Shown here: piece after piece, positions 1 through 6,708 of the stretch | How the letters are laid out: the number at the start of each line of letters is the position of its first letter | Position numbering within the stretch: the first letter of the stretch is position 1 | Source of the DNA: a bacterium UBP6_UBA1209 | GTDB lineage: Bacteria > UBP6 > UBA1177 | Length of the DNA: 10,912 bases | Assembly: GCA_002309575.1 (NCBI GenBank) | Contig: DBXP01000048.1 | Span: 70,956 to 81,867 of the forward strand | Direction: 5' to 3' | The notes under the pieces: generated by a model | What the model was told of the DNA's origin: nothing | What the model saw: the letters and a program-made list of their open reading frames with translations, nothing else | Database searches by the model: none | Made by a program: the position numbers and the translations under genes

Positions 1-1245
1 AGCCACGGCAGCTACATGTATGACGCGAAACACAACAAAGAGTACCTTGATTTCTTCTCGTTCTTTGCTTCAATGCCGATCGGATTCAACCATCCGAAAC
101 TTCACAACGACGCATTCGTAAAGGAGATCGGCGAAGTAGCTCTTCACAAAATTTCGAACAGCGACTTCTACACCACGACGATGGCAGAGTTCGTAGAGGC
201 AATGGCTGAGACGGCAAAACCCGACTACATGAAGAAGATGTTCTTTGTAGACGGCGGCGGCCTTGCAGTCGAGAACGCACTCAAGACGGCTTTTGACTGG
301 AAATTCAGAAAGAACCTTGAAAAAGGCGTCGATGTCTTCAATGCCAACGAAATGAAGATCATCCACTTCAAACAGGCTTTCCACGGAAGAACCGGTTACA
401 CCCTTTCGCTTACCAACACATCCGACCCGAGAAAATATATGTATTTCCCGAAGTTCGACTGGCCGAGGATCACCAACCCGAAGGCTATTTTCCCGCTTGA
501 GGGCGAAAATCTGAAGAAGACCATCGAATCAGAGAAGATCGCTTGCAAAGAGATCCTCGAAGCTTGTGAAAAATACGGAAACCAGATCGCAGGACTTATC
601 ATCGAGCCGGTTCAGGGCGAAGGCGGCGACAATCACTTCAGAAAAGAGTTCATCCAGGAACTCAGAAAGTTCGCTGACAAGTATGAATTCCTCCTTATCT
701 TCGACGAAGTCCAGGCAGGCGGCGGTCTCAGCGGCAAAATGTGGACACACGAGCACTACGGCGTAAAACCCGATATAATCTGCTTCGGAAAGAAGTTCCA
801 GGTTTGCGGAATCATGGCTAACGACAGAGTCCTTTCCGTCAAAGACAACGTTTTTGTTGAATCTAGCAGACTTAACTCGACTTGGGGCGGCAACATCGTC
901 GATATGAAGAGAACCGCTCGTTACCTCAAGATCATAAAAGAGGAAAAGCTCGTCGAGAACGCAGCGAAAATGGGAAAGATCCTTCTTGAAGGACTTGAGA
1001 AACTCTCCGCAAAGACGAAAGGCAAGATCTTCAACGTCCGCGGCAAAGGTCTTCTCTGCGCATTCGACATGAAAGACGGCGCAGCAAGAAACAAATTCAT
1101 CGAAGACTGCATGAACAAAGAGAACATGATCGTTCTTGCATGCGGCGACAACTCCATCAGATTCAGACCGTTCCTTGACATCAAAGAGGCTGATGTCAAA
1201 GAGGGCCTCAAGAGAATGGAAAGAGTTCTTACCGCAAAAAAATAG
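1..1245 (+). CDS. lat: L-lysine 6-transaminase, 5'-truncated by the window edge
   Basis: PLP-dependent class III aminotransferase that moves the epsilon-amino group of lysine to 2-oxoglutarate, giving 2-aminoadipate 6-semialdehyde (which cyclises to piperideine-6-carboxylate) and glutamate; cytosolic. The frame is open from base 1 (Ser-His-Gly-Ser-Tyr before the first Met at position 16). That matches the SHGSY segment preceding LDFFSFFASMPIG in this family, so the Met at 16 is internal and roughly 35-40 N-terminal codons are missing. Numbering from that Met, visible motifs are EPVQGEGGDN (197-206), the PLP-ring DEVQ (230-233) and FGKKFQVCG (257-265), which contains the Schiff-base lysine (K259 or K260, most likely the second). 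The C-terminal SIRFRPFLDI segment is also typical. The gene ends just before a strong terminator, so it closes its own transcription unit. Other class III aminotransferases are possible, but the FGKK-Q-VCG and DFFSFFASMP signatures favour LAT. Confidence 0.9.
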   Translation, partial: SHGSYMYDAKHNKEYLDFFSFFASMPIGFNHPKLHNDAFVKEIGEVALHKISNSDFYTTTMAEFVEAMAETAKPDYMKKMFFVDGGGLAVENALKTAFDWKFRKNLEKGVDVFNANEMKIIHFKQAFHGRTGYTLSLTNTSDPRKYMYFPKFDWPRITNPKAIFPLEGENLKKTIESEKIACKEILEACEKYGNQIAGLIIEPVQGEGGDNHFRKEFIQELRKFADKYEFLLIFDEVQAGGGLSGKMWTHEHYGVKPDIICFGKKFQVCGIMANDRVLSVKDNVFVESSRLNSTWGGNIVDMKRTARYLKIIKEEKLVENAAKMGKILLEGLEKLSAKTKGKIFNVRGKGLLCAFDMKDGAARNKFIEDCMNKENMIVLACGDNSIRFRPFLDIKEADVKEGLKRMERVLTAKK

Positions 1246-1270
1246 GGAAGTTCTCCATTGTGACCTTAAT

Positions 1271-1298
1271 GAGCCGGCTTAGTCCGGCTCTTTTTTTT
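1271..1298 (+). terminator. Rho-independent terminator of lat
   Basis: A perfect 7-bp GC-rich stem (GAGCCGG at 1271-1277 pairing with CCGGCTC at 1284-1290) has a six-base loop (CTTAGT) and is followed at once by eight T residues (1291-1298). It lies 25 nt after the lat stop codon and separates lat from the downstream operon. Confidence 0.93.
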
Positions 1299-1311
1299 AT
1301 ATTGTAAAAAA

Positions 1312-1339
1312 TTGTATAAGGTGCTCTCTGTGGTATCAT
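1312..1339 (+). promoter_or_regulatory. Candidate sigma70-type promoter for the five-gene operon
   Basis: After the lat terminator there is a TTGTAT hexamer (1312-1317), a 16-nt spacer and a TATCAT hexamer (1334-1339). These resemble -35 and -10 elements, each with two mismatches or fewer to consensus. Transcription would begin near 1346, giving a leader of about 28 nt before the TTG start at 1374. The position is right for a new transcription unit, but the call rests on pattern only. Confidence 0.42.
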
Positions 1340-1363
1340 AAGAGGCTGATTATTGCTTATTCC

Positions 1364-1369
1364 GGAGGG
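1364..1369 (+). promoter_or_regulatory. Shine-Dalgarno GGAGGG that fixes a TTG start
   Basis: GGAGGG lies 4 nt upstream of an in-frame TTG at 1374. A start further upstream, for example the TTG at 1353, would place this SD inside the coding region and add seven residues ahead of an otherwise ordinary lipoprotein signal peptide. The SD therefore supports the 1374 start. Confidence 0.7.
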
Positions 1370-1373
1370 AATT

Positions 1374-1907
1374 TTGAATCATAGTGCTCGAAAATATCTG
1401 TTTTGGGTTTCTTTGCTGCTTTTGTCTCTTCTTGTTTCGTGCTCTTCCAAGGAGGAACCCGCAAAACCGGTGAGCCTGACAGTGACAGGCGGGGATGTCG
1501 CGCTCTTTCTGCAGAACAAAAAGGCGATAGACCTGATCACGGAGGAGTACGACAAAAAGATCTCCGAGGCTCCGGCAGAGATGAAAAGCGCACTTGTCGA
1601 GCAGGGAAAACAGGCGATAAACAACTATCTTACGCTGCACGGGATCGAGCCTGTCTCATACATGAAGAAGTCGAAAAAGATCATGAAGTGCTACATAGCG
1701 TTTGCGAATACGAGCGAACTTATGCTTGAGAAACGGGCTGACGAGCTGCGGAGGATCACCTCGTCGGAGGCCGAATACGAGCGTCAGGTCGAGCTTTTGA
1801 AAAATGCGAGCGACAAGCTTTTTAAGGATTATACCGCAGATTTGACCGAAGCCGAAATCGATGTAATCCGTCCGTATTTCAAACAGATCGCGGCGGTCAT
1901 CCAGTAG
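1374..1907 (+). CDS. Putative lipoprotein of unknown function
   Basis: A 177-residue protein from a TTG start. The N-terminus is a classic lipoprotein signal: a short basic stretch (Arg6, Lys7), a hydrophobic core rich in Leu (about residues 8-21) and a lipobox Leu-Val-Ser-Cys with the modified cysteine at C23. Residue +2 is Ser, so by the enterobacterial Lol rule it would go to the outer membrane. The mature part, about 155 residues, is rich in Glu, Lys, Ala and Leu and looks almost entirely alpha-helical, with only one further cysteine. I recognise no catalytic motif or known family. It is the first gene of a tight operon; its stop codon is separated from the ATG of the next gene by 14 nt and even overlaps an alternative GTG start (TAGTG). 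A structural or accessory envelope role is plausible, but nothing in the sequence defines it. Confidence 0.8.
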   Translation: MNHSARKYLFWVSLLLLSLLVSCSSKEEPAKPVSLTVTGGDVALFLQNKKAIDLITEEYDKKISEAPAEMKSALVEQGKQAINNYLTLHGIEPVSYMKKSKKIMKCYIAFANTSELMLEKRADELRRITSSEAEYERQVELLKNASDKLFKDYTADLTEAEIDVIRPYFKQIAAVIQ

Positions 1908-1921
1908 TGTCCGGTACAAAG

Positions 1922-2560
1922 ATGGAACAAAATCAATCACTTAATGTTAAAATGCTGTCGGTCCCGCCGATCGGTGAAAACACCTATATCGTAAACGACG
2001 GCAGATTTGCCTTTATCGTTGACCCGGGCGGGCTGCCGAATGCGATAATCAAAAATGCATCCGGTTTCGAGGTGCTCTATATTTTGCTGACCCACTCCCA
2101 TTTCGACCACATTTACGCTCTTCAGGAGGTCGCGGATGCCTTTCCAAAGGCTTTTGTCTGCATACACCGGCTTGACAGGTCTGCGCTCTCTACTGAGGGC
2201 AATCTTGCCTATAGTTTCGGCGAGGATTTCAGGTATAACGGCAGGGTCGACATCGAGCTGAAGGACGGGCAGATGCTCGATTTCGCCGGTCGTTCGATCA
2301 AGGTGCTGCATACTCCCGGACACACGGAGGGCGGAGTCTGTTTTTACATAGGGTCGGACAATATCCTCTTTTCGGGCGACACGCTTTTCAGATCAAGTGT
2401 AGGCCGCAGCGATTTCCCGGGCGGCGATGCCGAGGTCCTTGAGCGTTCGATCCGCGAAAAACTCTATATCCTGCCGGAGGGGACCAAGGTCTATCCAGGC
2501 CATGACGAGCCTACCGAGATAGGCTGGGAGCGTAAGAACAACATGTTTGTGCGGGCGTAG
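1922..2560 (+). CDS. MBL-fold metallo-hydrolase (glyoxalase II / YcbL-like)
   Basis: A 212-residue single-domain metallo-beta-lactamase-fold protein without a signal peptide, so probably cytosolic. The binuclear metal site is complete: HSHFDH (H58, H60, D62, H63), HTPGH (H134), SGDTLF (D153) and YPGH (H194), in the order and spacing of the glyoxalase II group. It lacks the extra C-terminal helical domain of full-length hydroxyacylglutathione hydrolases, so it resembles the short YcbL type. Likely chemistry is hydrolysis of a thioester or a related activated substrate; the substrate is unknown. A persulfide dioxygenase-like (ETHE1-type) activity cannot be excluded, since that family shares these ligands. 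An in-frame GTG at 1907 overlaps the preceding stop and could be the start instead; neither start has a strong SD, and ATG 1922 was preferred on codon type and family N-terminus. The gap to the next gene is 8 nt. Confidence 0.88.
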   Translation: MEQNQSLNVKMLSVPPIGENTYIVNDGRFAFIVDPGGLPNAIIKNASGFEVLYILLTHSHFDHIYALQEVADAFPKAFVCIHRLDRSALSTEGNLAYSFGEDFRYNGRVDIELKDGQMLDFAGRSIKVLHTPGHTEGGVCFYIGSDNILFSGDTLFRSSVGRSDFPGGDAEVLERSIREKLYILPEGTKVYPGHDEPTEIGWERKNNMFVRA

Positions 2561-2568
2561 GTGGCGGT

Positions 2569-3450
2569 ATGAAGCATCTTGAACGGCTTGAGGCGACATC
2601 GATCCACATCATCAGGGAATCGTACGCGAACTTCAAAAATCTCGGAATGCTGTGGTCGATCGGCAAGGACAGCACGGTTTTGCTCTGGCTCGTGAAAAAG
2701 GCCTTTTTCGGTCATGTCCCGTTCCCTCTGATCCATATCGATACGCACTACAAAATACCTGAAATGATCGAATATCGTGACCGTTTGACGAAGGAGTGGC
2801 ATCTTAACATGATTGTCGGCGTCAACGAGTCTGCGCTTGAAAAAAAGGAGACCTTCCCGGATGGCGCTGTCGACAGGATCACCTGCTGCAAAAAGCTCAA
2901 GACCGAGGCTCTGCGCGACACTTTGAGCGGGACAGGCAGGCGTTATATCTTTGACCACGAGAGCGGAAGATATGTCGTCGATCCGTCGCACGAACCTTTT
3001 ACCGCGATCATTCTCGGGATCCGCAGCGACGAGGAGGGGAGCCGTTCGAAGGAGCGCTATTTTTCTCCGAGAAACACCGCGAACGAGTGGGATGTAGGCA
3101 ACCAGCCGCCTGAGTTCTGGAACCAGTTCAAGACCGATTTCGCGCCCGGGACGCACCTTCGTATCCATCCGCTTCTGGACTGGACGGAGCTTAACATCTG
3201 GGAATACATCGAGCAGGAAAACATTCCTACCGTCTCGCTTTACTACGACCACGGCGAGGGTGTCAGGTACCGTTCGCTCGGCTGCTGGCCATGCACTTCG
3301 CCGGTTGAAAGCAGCGCGAAAAATGTTCACGAAATCATCGAAGAACTGAGGAGCGGAAAGTTCGCAAAGATCGCCGAACGCTCCGGCAGAGCGCAGGACA
3401 AGGATGACGGCGGCGGGCTCGAGACGCTCCGGAAAGAGGGCTACATGTAG
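2569..3450 (+). CDS. CysD-like PP-loop protein with an APS-reductase-type four-cysteine motif
   Basis: A 293-residue adenine nucleotide alpha-hydrolase of the CysD/CysH group. The PP-loop is SIGKDS (residues 30-35). ATP sulfurylase small-subunit features follow: PFPLIHIDT, GIRSDEEGSRSKERYFSPR, the WTELNIWEYI segment and a C-terminal tail SGRAQDKDDGGGLETL close to that of E. coli CysD (302 aa). By homology it would make adenylyl sulfate from ATP and sulfate, but the usual partner GTPase CysN is not in this window. It has exactly four cysteines: an adjacent pair C106-C107 (TCCKKLKTEALR) and C239-W-P-C242 (SLGCWPC). This is the CC...CxxC layout that binds a [4Fe-4S] cluster in APS reductases. 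The catalytic C-terminal ECGLH-type cysteine of those reductases is absent. The function is therefore either adenylylation with an iron-sulfur or zinc site, or an uncharacterised sulfur or other PP-loop reaction. SD is weak (AGGTGG). It is third in the operon. Confidence 0.85.
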   Translation: MKHLERLEATSIHIIRESYANFKNLGMLWSIGKDSTVLLWLVKKAFFGHVPFPLIHIDTHYKIPEMIEYRDRLTKEWHLNMIVGVNESALEKKETFPDGAVDRITCCKKLKTEALRDTLSGTGRRYIFDHESGRYVVDPSHEPFTAIILGIRSDEEGSRSKERYFSPRNTANEWDVGNQPPEFWNQFKTDFAPGTHLRIHPLLDWTELNIWEYIEQENIPTVSLYYDHGEGVRYRSLGCWPCTSPVESSAKNVHEIIEELRSGKFAKIAERSGRAQDKDDGGGLETLRKEGYM

Positions 3451-3454
3451 CCGG

Positions 3455-3460
3455 AAGGAG
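3455..3460 (+). promoter_or_regulatory. Shine-Dalgarno of the ClpA gene
   Basis: AAGGAG lies 5 nt before the ATG at 3466 and fixes that start. The gene therefore has its own strong translation signal although it lies only 15 nt after the CysD-like gene. Confidence 0.8.
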
Positions 3461-3465
3461 TTTTT

Positions 3466-5928
3466 ATGAGCACTGTTTTACCCTCTGACAGCCTGATCAA
3501 GGTCATAATCTGCGCTTCGATCGATGCCGCGGAAGCCAAGTATCAGTTTCTGACTCCGGAGCAGTGGCTGCGTGCACTTCTGATCCTTCCGAAGGTGCGC
3601 CGGATCCTCCGCGGGCTCAGACTTGATCTTCTTTCGGTCAAACCGGCTCTCGAAGAGTACATCGAAACGACCGTTCCGAAGACGAAGTGGGAGGGCGAAC
3701 TCCACATTTCGGCATCGCTTTCAAAAGTCATCGTGCGGGCCCGGCTTCAGGCAGGGGCTTCCGGCAGGGAGTTTTTCGGCAGCCAGGATGTGATCCTTGC
3801 GATATTCGACGAAAAGTGTTTCGCGTCGGATATCCTTCACTCCGGCGGAGCCGAGAGGCTTGATCTTCTTGAACTGATCTCGCACGGGCTTTCGGCTGGC
3901 GAGCCGGAGAGCGAAGAGGAGAAACGTCTCGGCGAGGTCGGCGGCGGCATACTGCGTGAGGTGACGCTTCAGGCTATCAAAAAGCAGAGCGCTTCGGTCC
4001 TCGAGGGTTTTAAAAATCTGGAAAATTCTTCCGATTCGAAGGAGAAGGTCATCGATATCCCGGTTCCTGCCGAGGATAAAGTCTGGGATATTTCCGATCT
4101 TTCGCAGGATGAGATCGAGAGCTTCATGCATGAAATCGAAGATGAGGAACCGGAGAGCCAGCCTGCCGGCCGGGTAAAGCGCGGATCGCTTCTGGAGAGT
4201 GTTTCGACCGACCTGACGGCAAGTGCGTCCGACGGGCTTCTCGACCCGTTCATAGGTCGTGGCGTGATCCTGAAGAGAATGATCCAGGTCCTTCTCCGCC
4301 GCAGGAAAAACAACCCGATCCTGGTCGGCGAGCCTGGTGTCGGAAAGACGGCGCTTGTCGATGGTCTGGCTGAGCTGATCGTTGCCGGTGAGGTCCCGGA
4401 ACAGCTTCTGAACTGCCGGATCGTATCGCTCAATGTCTCTCAGATCGTCGCGGGGACAAAGTTCCACGGCGAGTTCGAAGAGAAGATGAAACGCCTTCTG
4501 AAGGAGATCGAGGCAGAGAAGGATCTCATCGTTTTTATTGATGAAATACACCAACTCGTCGGCGCCGGCAGCGACGGCCGCTCCTCGATCGACGCGGCCA
4601 ATATTTTGAAGCCGGTCCTTTCGGACGGAACGGTCCGGTTTATCGGCGCGACGACTTACGATGACTACCGCAGGCACTTTGAGCGGGATTCGGCGCTGGT
4701 CCGCCGCTTCCAGAAGATCGATGTTCCTGAGACCGACAGCGAGGAGAGCTTCAAAATTCTGAAGGGGCTCAGCGGAAGTTACGGAAAGTTTCACAAAACC
4801 CAGTTTACCGACGACTCTCTGCGGGCTGTGATCGAGCTTTCGGCGAGAGCCATGAGCGACAGGTTCCTGCCTGACCGCGCCATCGATCTGATGGATGAAG
4901 TCGGTGCGGCGAACTCGATGGAGAGGCGTCCGAGTCCGAAGATCAGGCGTGAGCATGTCGAAAGGATCGCGGCCTCCATGTCGGGCAAAAAAGATGAGTC
5001 GGCGGCGGTCGATATGAGTCATCTCGTGAACGGTCTCGAAGAGAGACTGAAATCAAAAATCTTCGGTCAGGATACCGCATTGAGCGAAGTTATCCGCGCC
5101 GTCAAACGCGGTTATGCCGGATTCAAGAGGCCGGACAAGCCGGTCGCGTCGTTCCTTTTTGCCGGCACTACCGGTGTCGGAAAGACTGAACTGGCGAGGG
5201 TCCTTGCAGATTCGCTCGGAGTCCCGCTCCTTCGCTTCGATATGAGCGAATATCAGGAAAAGCACACTGTTTCCAAGCTCTTCGGAGCACCTCCGGGATA
5301 TGTCGGCTACGACGAAGGCGGACTTATGACCGAGGCTGTACGCAAAAATCCCTCCTGCGTGCTTCTGCTCGACGAGATCGAAAAGGCACACAGCGACATC
5401 TACAATTCGCTGCTCCAGATCATGGATTATGCGACCCTCACAGACAATGCCGGAAGGAAGGCGAACTTTTCCAACGTGATCCTGGTTATGACTTCGAACG
5501 CCGGCGCAAACGAGTTCAGCAGGCGTCAGAGCGGTTTCGGCGAGTGGTCAGCGAAGTCCAGCGTGCTGGAAGAGGCCATCAAACGGACCTTTACGCCGGA
5601 ATTCAGAAACAGGCTCGATAAAATCGTCTACTTCTCGCCGCTGACACCCGAAACGGTGAGACTTGTGGTCAAAAAATGCGTGGACGAGCTCTCGTCGCGT
5701 CTCGCTTCCAAGCATGTTTCTCTCGAAATTTCGGAGCGTGCTGTCGATTTTCTTGCAAAGATCGGATTTTCCAGGGATTTCGGCGCAAGAGAGACTTCGA
5801 GGATCGTTGAAGAGAGACTTGAAGTCCTCCTGCTTGACGAAATCCTTTCCGGTTCTTTGAAAAACGGCGGACATGCAGAGATCGATATTGATGACAATGA
5901 CACTTTATATCTTGTTAAAAAGAGGTAA
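3466..5928 (+). CDS. clpA: ClpA-type AAA+ protease unfoldase subunit
   Basis: An 820-residue Hsp100 unfoldase that threads substrates into ClpP. Order: Clp N-domain repeats (about 1-140), a long acidic linker (about 140-240), the first AAA+ module with Walker A GEPGVGKT (288-295, K294), Walker B VFIDE (D359, E360) and an RDSALVRRF arginine-finger region, then the second AAA+ module with Walker A GTTGVGKT (567-574, K573), Walker B LLLDE (D636, E637) and FTPEFRNRLDKIVYF. No coiled-coil M-domain separates the modules, which favours ClpA over ClpB/ClpC. At 820 aa it is longer than E. coli ClpA (758), mostly because the first Walker A lies about 75 residues later. The loop equivalent to the ClpP-docking IGL reads S689-G690-F691, with serine in place of the usual aliphatic residue. 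No clpS or clpP is present here. It overlaps no neighbour; the next gene starts 4 nt after its stop. Confidence 0.93.
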   Translation: MSTVLPSDSLIKVIICASIDAAEAKYQFLTPEQWLRALLILPKVRRILRGLRLDLLSVKPALEEYIETTVPKTKWEGELHISASLSKVIVRARLQAGASGREFFGSQDVILAIFDEKCFASDILHSGGAERLDLLELISHGLSAGEPESEEEKRLGEVGGGILREVTLQAIKKQSASVLEGFKNLENSSDSKEKVIDIPVPAEDKVWDISDLSQDEIESFMHEIEDEEPESQPAGRVKRGSLLESVSTDLTASASDGLLDPFIGRGVILKRMIQVLLRRRKNNPILVGEPGVGKTALVDGLAELIVAGEVPEQLLNCRIVSLNVSQIVAGTKFHGEFEEKMKRLLKEIEAEKDLIVFIDEIHQLVGAGSDGRSSIDAANILKPVLSDGTVRFIGATTYDDYRRHFERDSALVRRFQKIDVPETDSEESFKILKGLSGSYGKFHKTQFTDDSLRAVIELSARAMSDRFLPDRAIDLMDEVGAANSMERRPSPKIRREHVERIAASMSGKKDESAAVDMSHLVNGLEERLKSKIFGQDTALSEVIRAVKRGYAGFKRPDKPVASFLFAGTTGVGKTELARVLADSLGVPLLRFDMSEYQEKHTVSKLFGAPPGYVGYDEGGLMTEAVRKNPSCVLLLDEIEKAHSDIYNSLLQIMDYATLTDNAGRKANFSNVILVMTSNAGANEFSRRQSGFGEWSAKSSVLEEAIKRTFTPEFRNRLDKIVYFSPLTPETVRLVVKKCVDELSSRLASKHVSLEISERAVDFLAKIGFSRDFGARETSRIVEERLEVLLLDEILSGSLKNGGHAEIDIDDNDTLYLVKKR

Positions 5929-5932
5929 CTAA

Positions 5933-6619
5933 ATGATTTTAAAGAAGATTTTCCTGGTTTTTCTGACGGCGGCCCTCTTTTTCGGATGTGCTACGGCTGA
6001 AAAAAAGCAGAGTGAAAACGGCGAGCTCAACGAGGCGGAACTCAGCTATCTTGCCGATGAATCACAGCACCGGACATTTTTGAACTCGGTTAAGGAGGAG
6101 GAGGCCGTACTCCGCAAGGTCTCGGCTAAAGCATTAATAAATTCAAATGGTTATGACAAGCTCGAAAAGCTTATGTCGCGTGAACTTGAATCGGGCCAGG
6201 GTGTCGGGATCGCAGCTCCTCAAGTCGGCGTGAACAGGCGGCTAATCATCGTTCAGAGGCTAGACAAGGAGGGTCAGCCCTTTGAGTTTTACTACAATCC
6301 GGAGATCGTGAAGAGATCAGGCGAGCAGAAAGAGGGCTGGGAGGGCTGCCTTTCGATCCCGGCTGGCTTCGGAAAGGTCATGCGCTGGTACGAGATCGAC
6401 CTTGAATACGACAGGCTGAAAGAGGGTGCGGTCGTTCGTGAACATGAGAAGATCCGGGGCTTTACCGCTGTCATCTTCCAGCATGAGATAGACCATCTGG
6501 ACGGTGTTCTCTTTATCGACAGAAAGAGCGGAGATGAGCCTCTTATGCCGAAGGATGAGTATTACGAAATGCGAAGAAGGGAGAAGGCGGCTGCGGCTTC
6601 GGAAGAGAAGGCTGAATAG
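5933..6619 (+). CDS. def: Peptide deformylase with a lipoprotein signal peptide
   Basis: A 228-residue protein with all three deformylase motifs intact: motif 1 GVGIAAPQ (90-97), motif 2 EGCLS with metal-ligand Cys139, and motif 3 QHEIDH with His184, catalytic Glu185 and His188. The family removes formyl groups from new N-terminal methionines in the cytosol. Unusually, about 55 residues precede the catalytic domain (which begins near VLRKVS). They start with a lipoprotein signal: two lysines, a hydrophobic core and Phe-Phe-Gly-Cys with C19 and Ala at +2. This predicts a membrane-anchored, exported enzyme, perhaps acting on periplasmic N-formyl peptides or on exported proteins. The tail is charged (Lys/Glu/Ala rich). 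The SD is AGAGG, 7 nt before the ATG. An in-frame TTG at 6080 has no SD and was not preferred. It is the last gene of the operon. The family call is very secure; the location is inferred from the signal. Confidence 0.92.
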   Translation: MILKKIFLVFLTAALFFGCATAEKKQSENGELNEAELSYLADESQHRTFLNSVKEEEAVLRKVSAKALINSNGYDKLEKLMSRELESGQGVGIAAPQVGVNRRLIIVQRLDKEGQPFEFYYNPEIVKRSGEQKEGWEGCLSIPAGFGKVMRWYEIDLEYDRLKEGAVVREHEKIRGFTAVIFQHEIDHLDGVLFIDRKSGDEPLMPKDEYYEMRRREKAAAASEEKAE

Positions 6620-6646
6620 TCCCTTGAATTTCCTGGTCTTTTTTAT

Positions 6647-6676
6647 TTGTGATAATTGGTGCTTACTTTGGATAAT
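6647..6676 (+). promoter_or_regulatory. Candidate promoter for the lyase-lipoprotein pair
   Basis: The 89-nt spacer after the deformylase gene is distinctly AT-rich. It contains TTGTGA (6647-6652), an 18-nt spacer and GATAAT (6671-6676), which resemble -35 and -10 elements. Transcription from here would give a leader of about 25-30 nt. No convincing terminator separates it from the preceding operon, so readthrough is also possible. Pattern-based call only. Confidence 0.4.
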
Positions 6677-6697
6677 TTATTGAATTTATTTAATTTT

Positions 6698-6703
6698 AGG
6701 AGG
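6698..6703 (+). promoter_or_regulatory. Consensus Shine-Dalgarno AGGAGG
   Basis: A perfect AGGAGG lies 5 nt upstream of the ATG at 6709. It fixes that start and shows the short citrate-synthase-family protein is complete at its N-terminus. It also suggests strong translation. Confidence 0.88.
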
Positions 6704-6708
6704 AAATC

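Noticed and set aside
1353..1373. Upstream TTG start at 1353 for the first lipoprotein
   Set aside because: It would place the GGAGGG Shine-Dalgarno inside the gene and lengthen the signal peptide with non-typical residues. TTG 1374 fits both SD and lipoprotein signal.
1907..1921. GTG start at 1907 for the MBL gene, overlapping the lipoprotein stop
   Set aside because: It is in frame and would allow coupling, but it has no SD and adds only five residues outside the conserved fold. ATG 1922 was preferred, though the choice is not firm.
2491..3330. 279-codon open frame on the minus strand
   Set aside because: It is antisense to the CysD-like gene, which has clear conserved motifs throughout. 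There is no SD or domain evidence for the minus-strand frame.
3721..5022. 433-codon open frame on the minus strand
   Set aside because: It lies fully antisense to clpA, whose reading frame has complete AAA+ motifs. The antisense translation is Arg/Asp/Leu-rich without any recognisable domain, as expected for a GC-rich shadow frame.
6080..6082. Internal TTG as the true start of a cytosolic deformylase
   Set aside because: It has no Shine-Dalgarno, while ATG 5933 has AGAGG at good spacing and opens directly with a well-formed lipoprotein signal.
6608..6644. Possible terminator after the deformylase gene (CTTTTTT run)
   Set aside because: The T-run is present, but I could not form more than a weak 4-bp stem before it.
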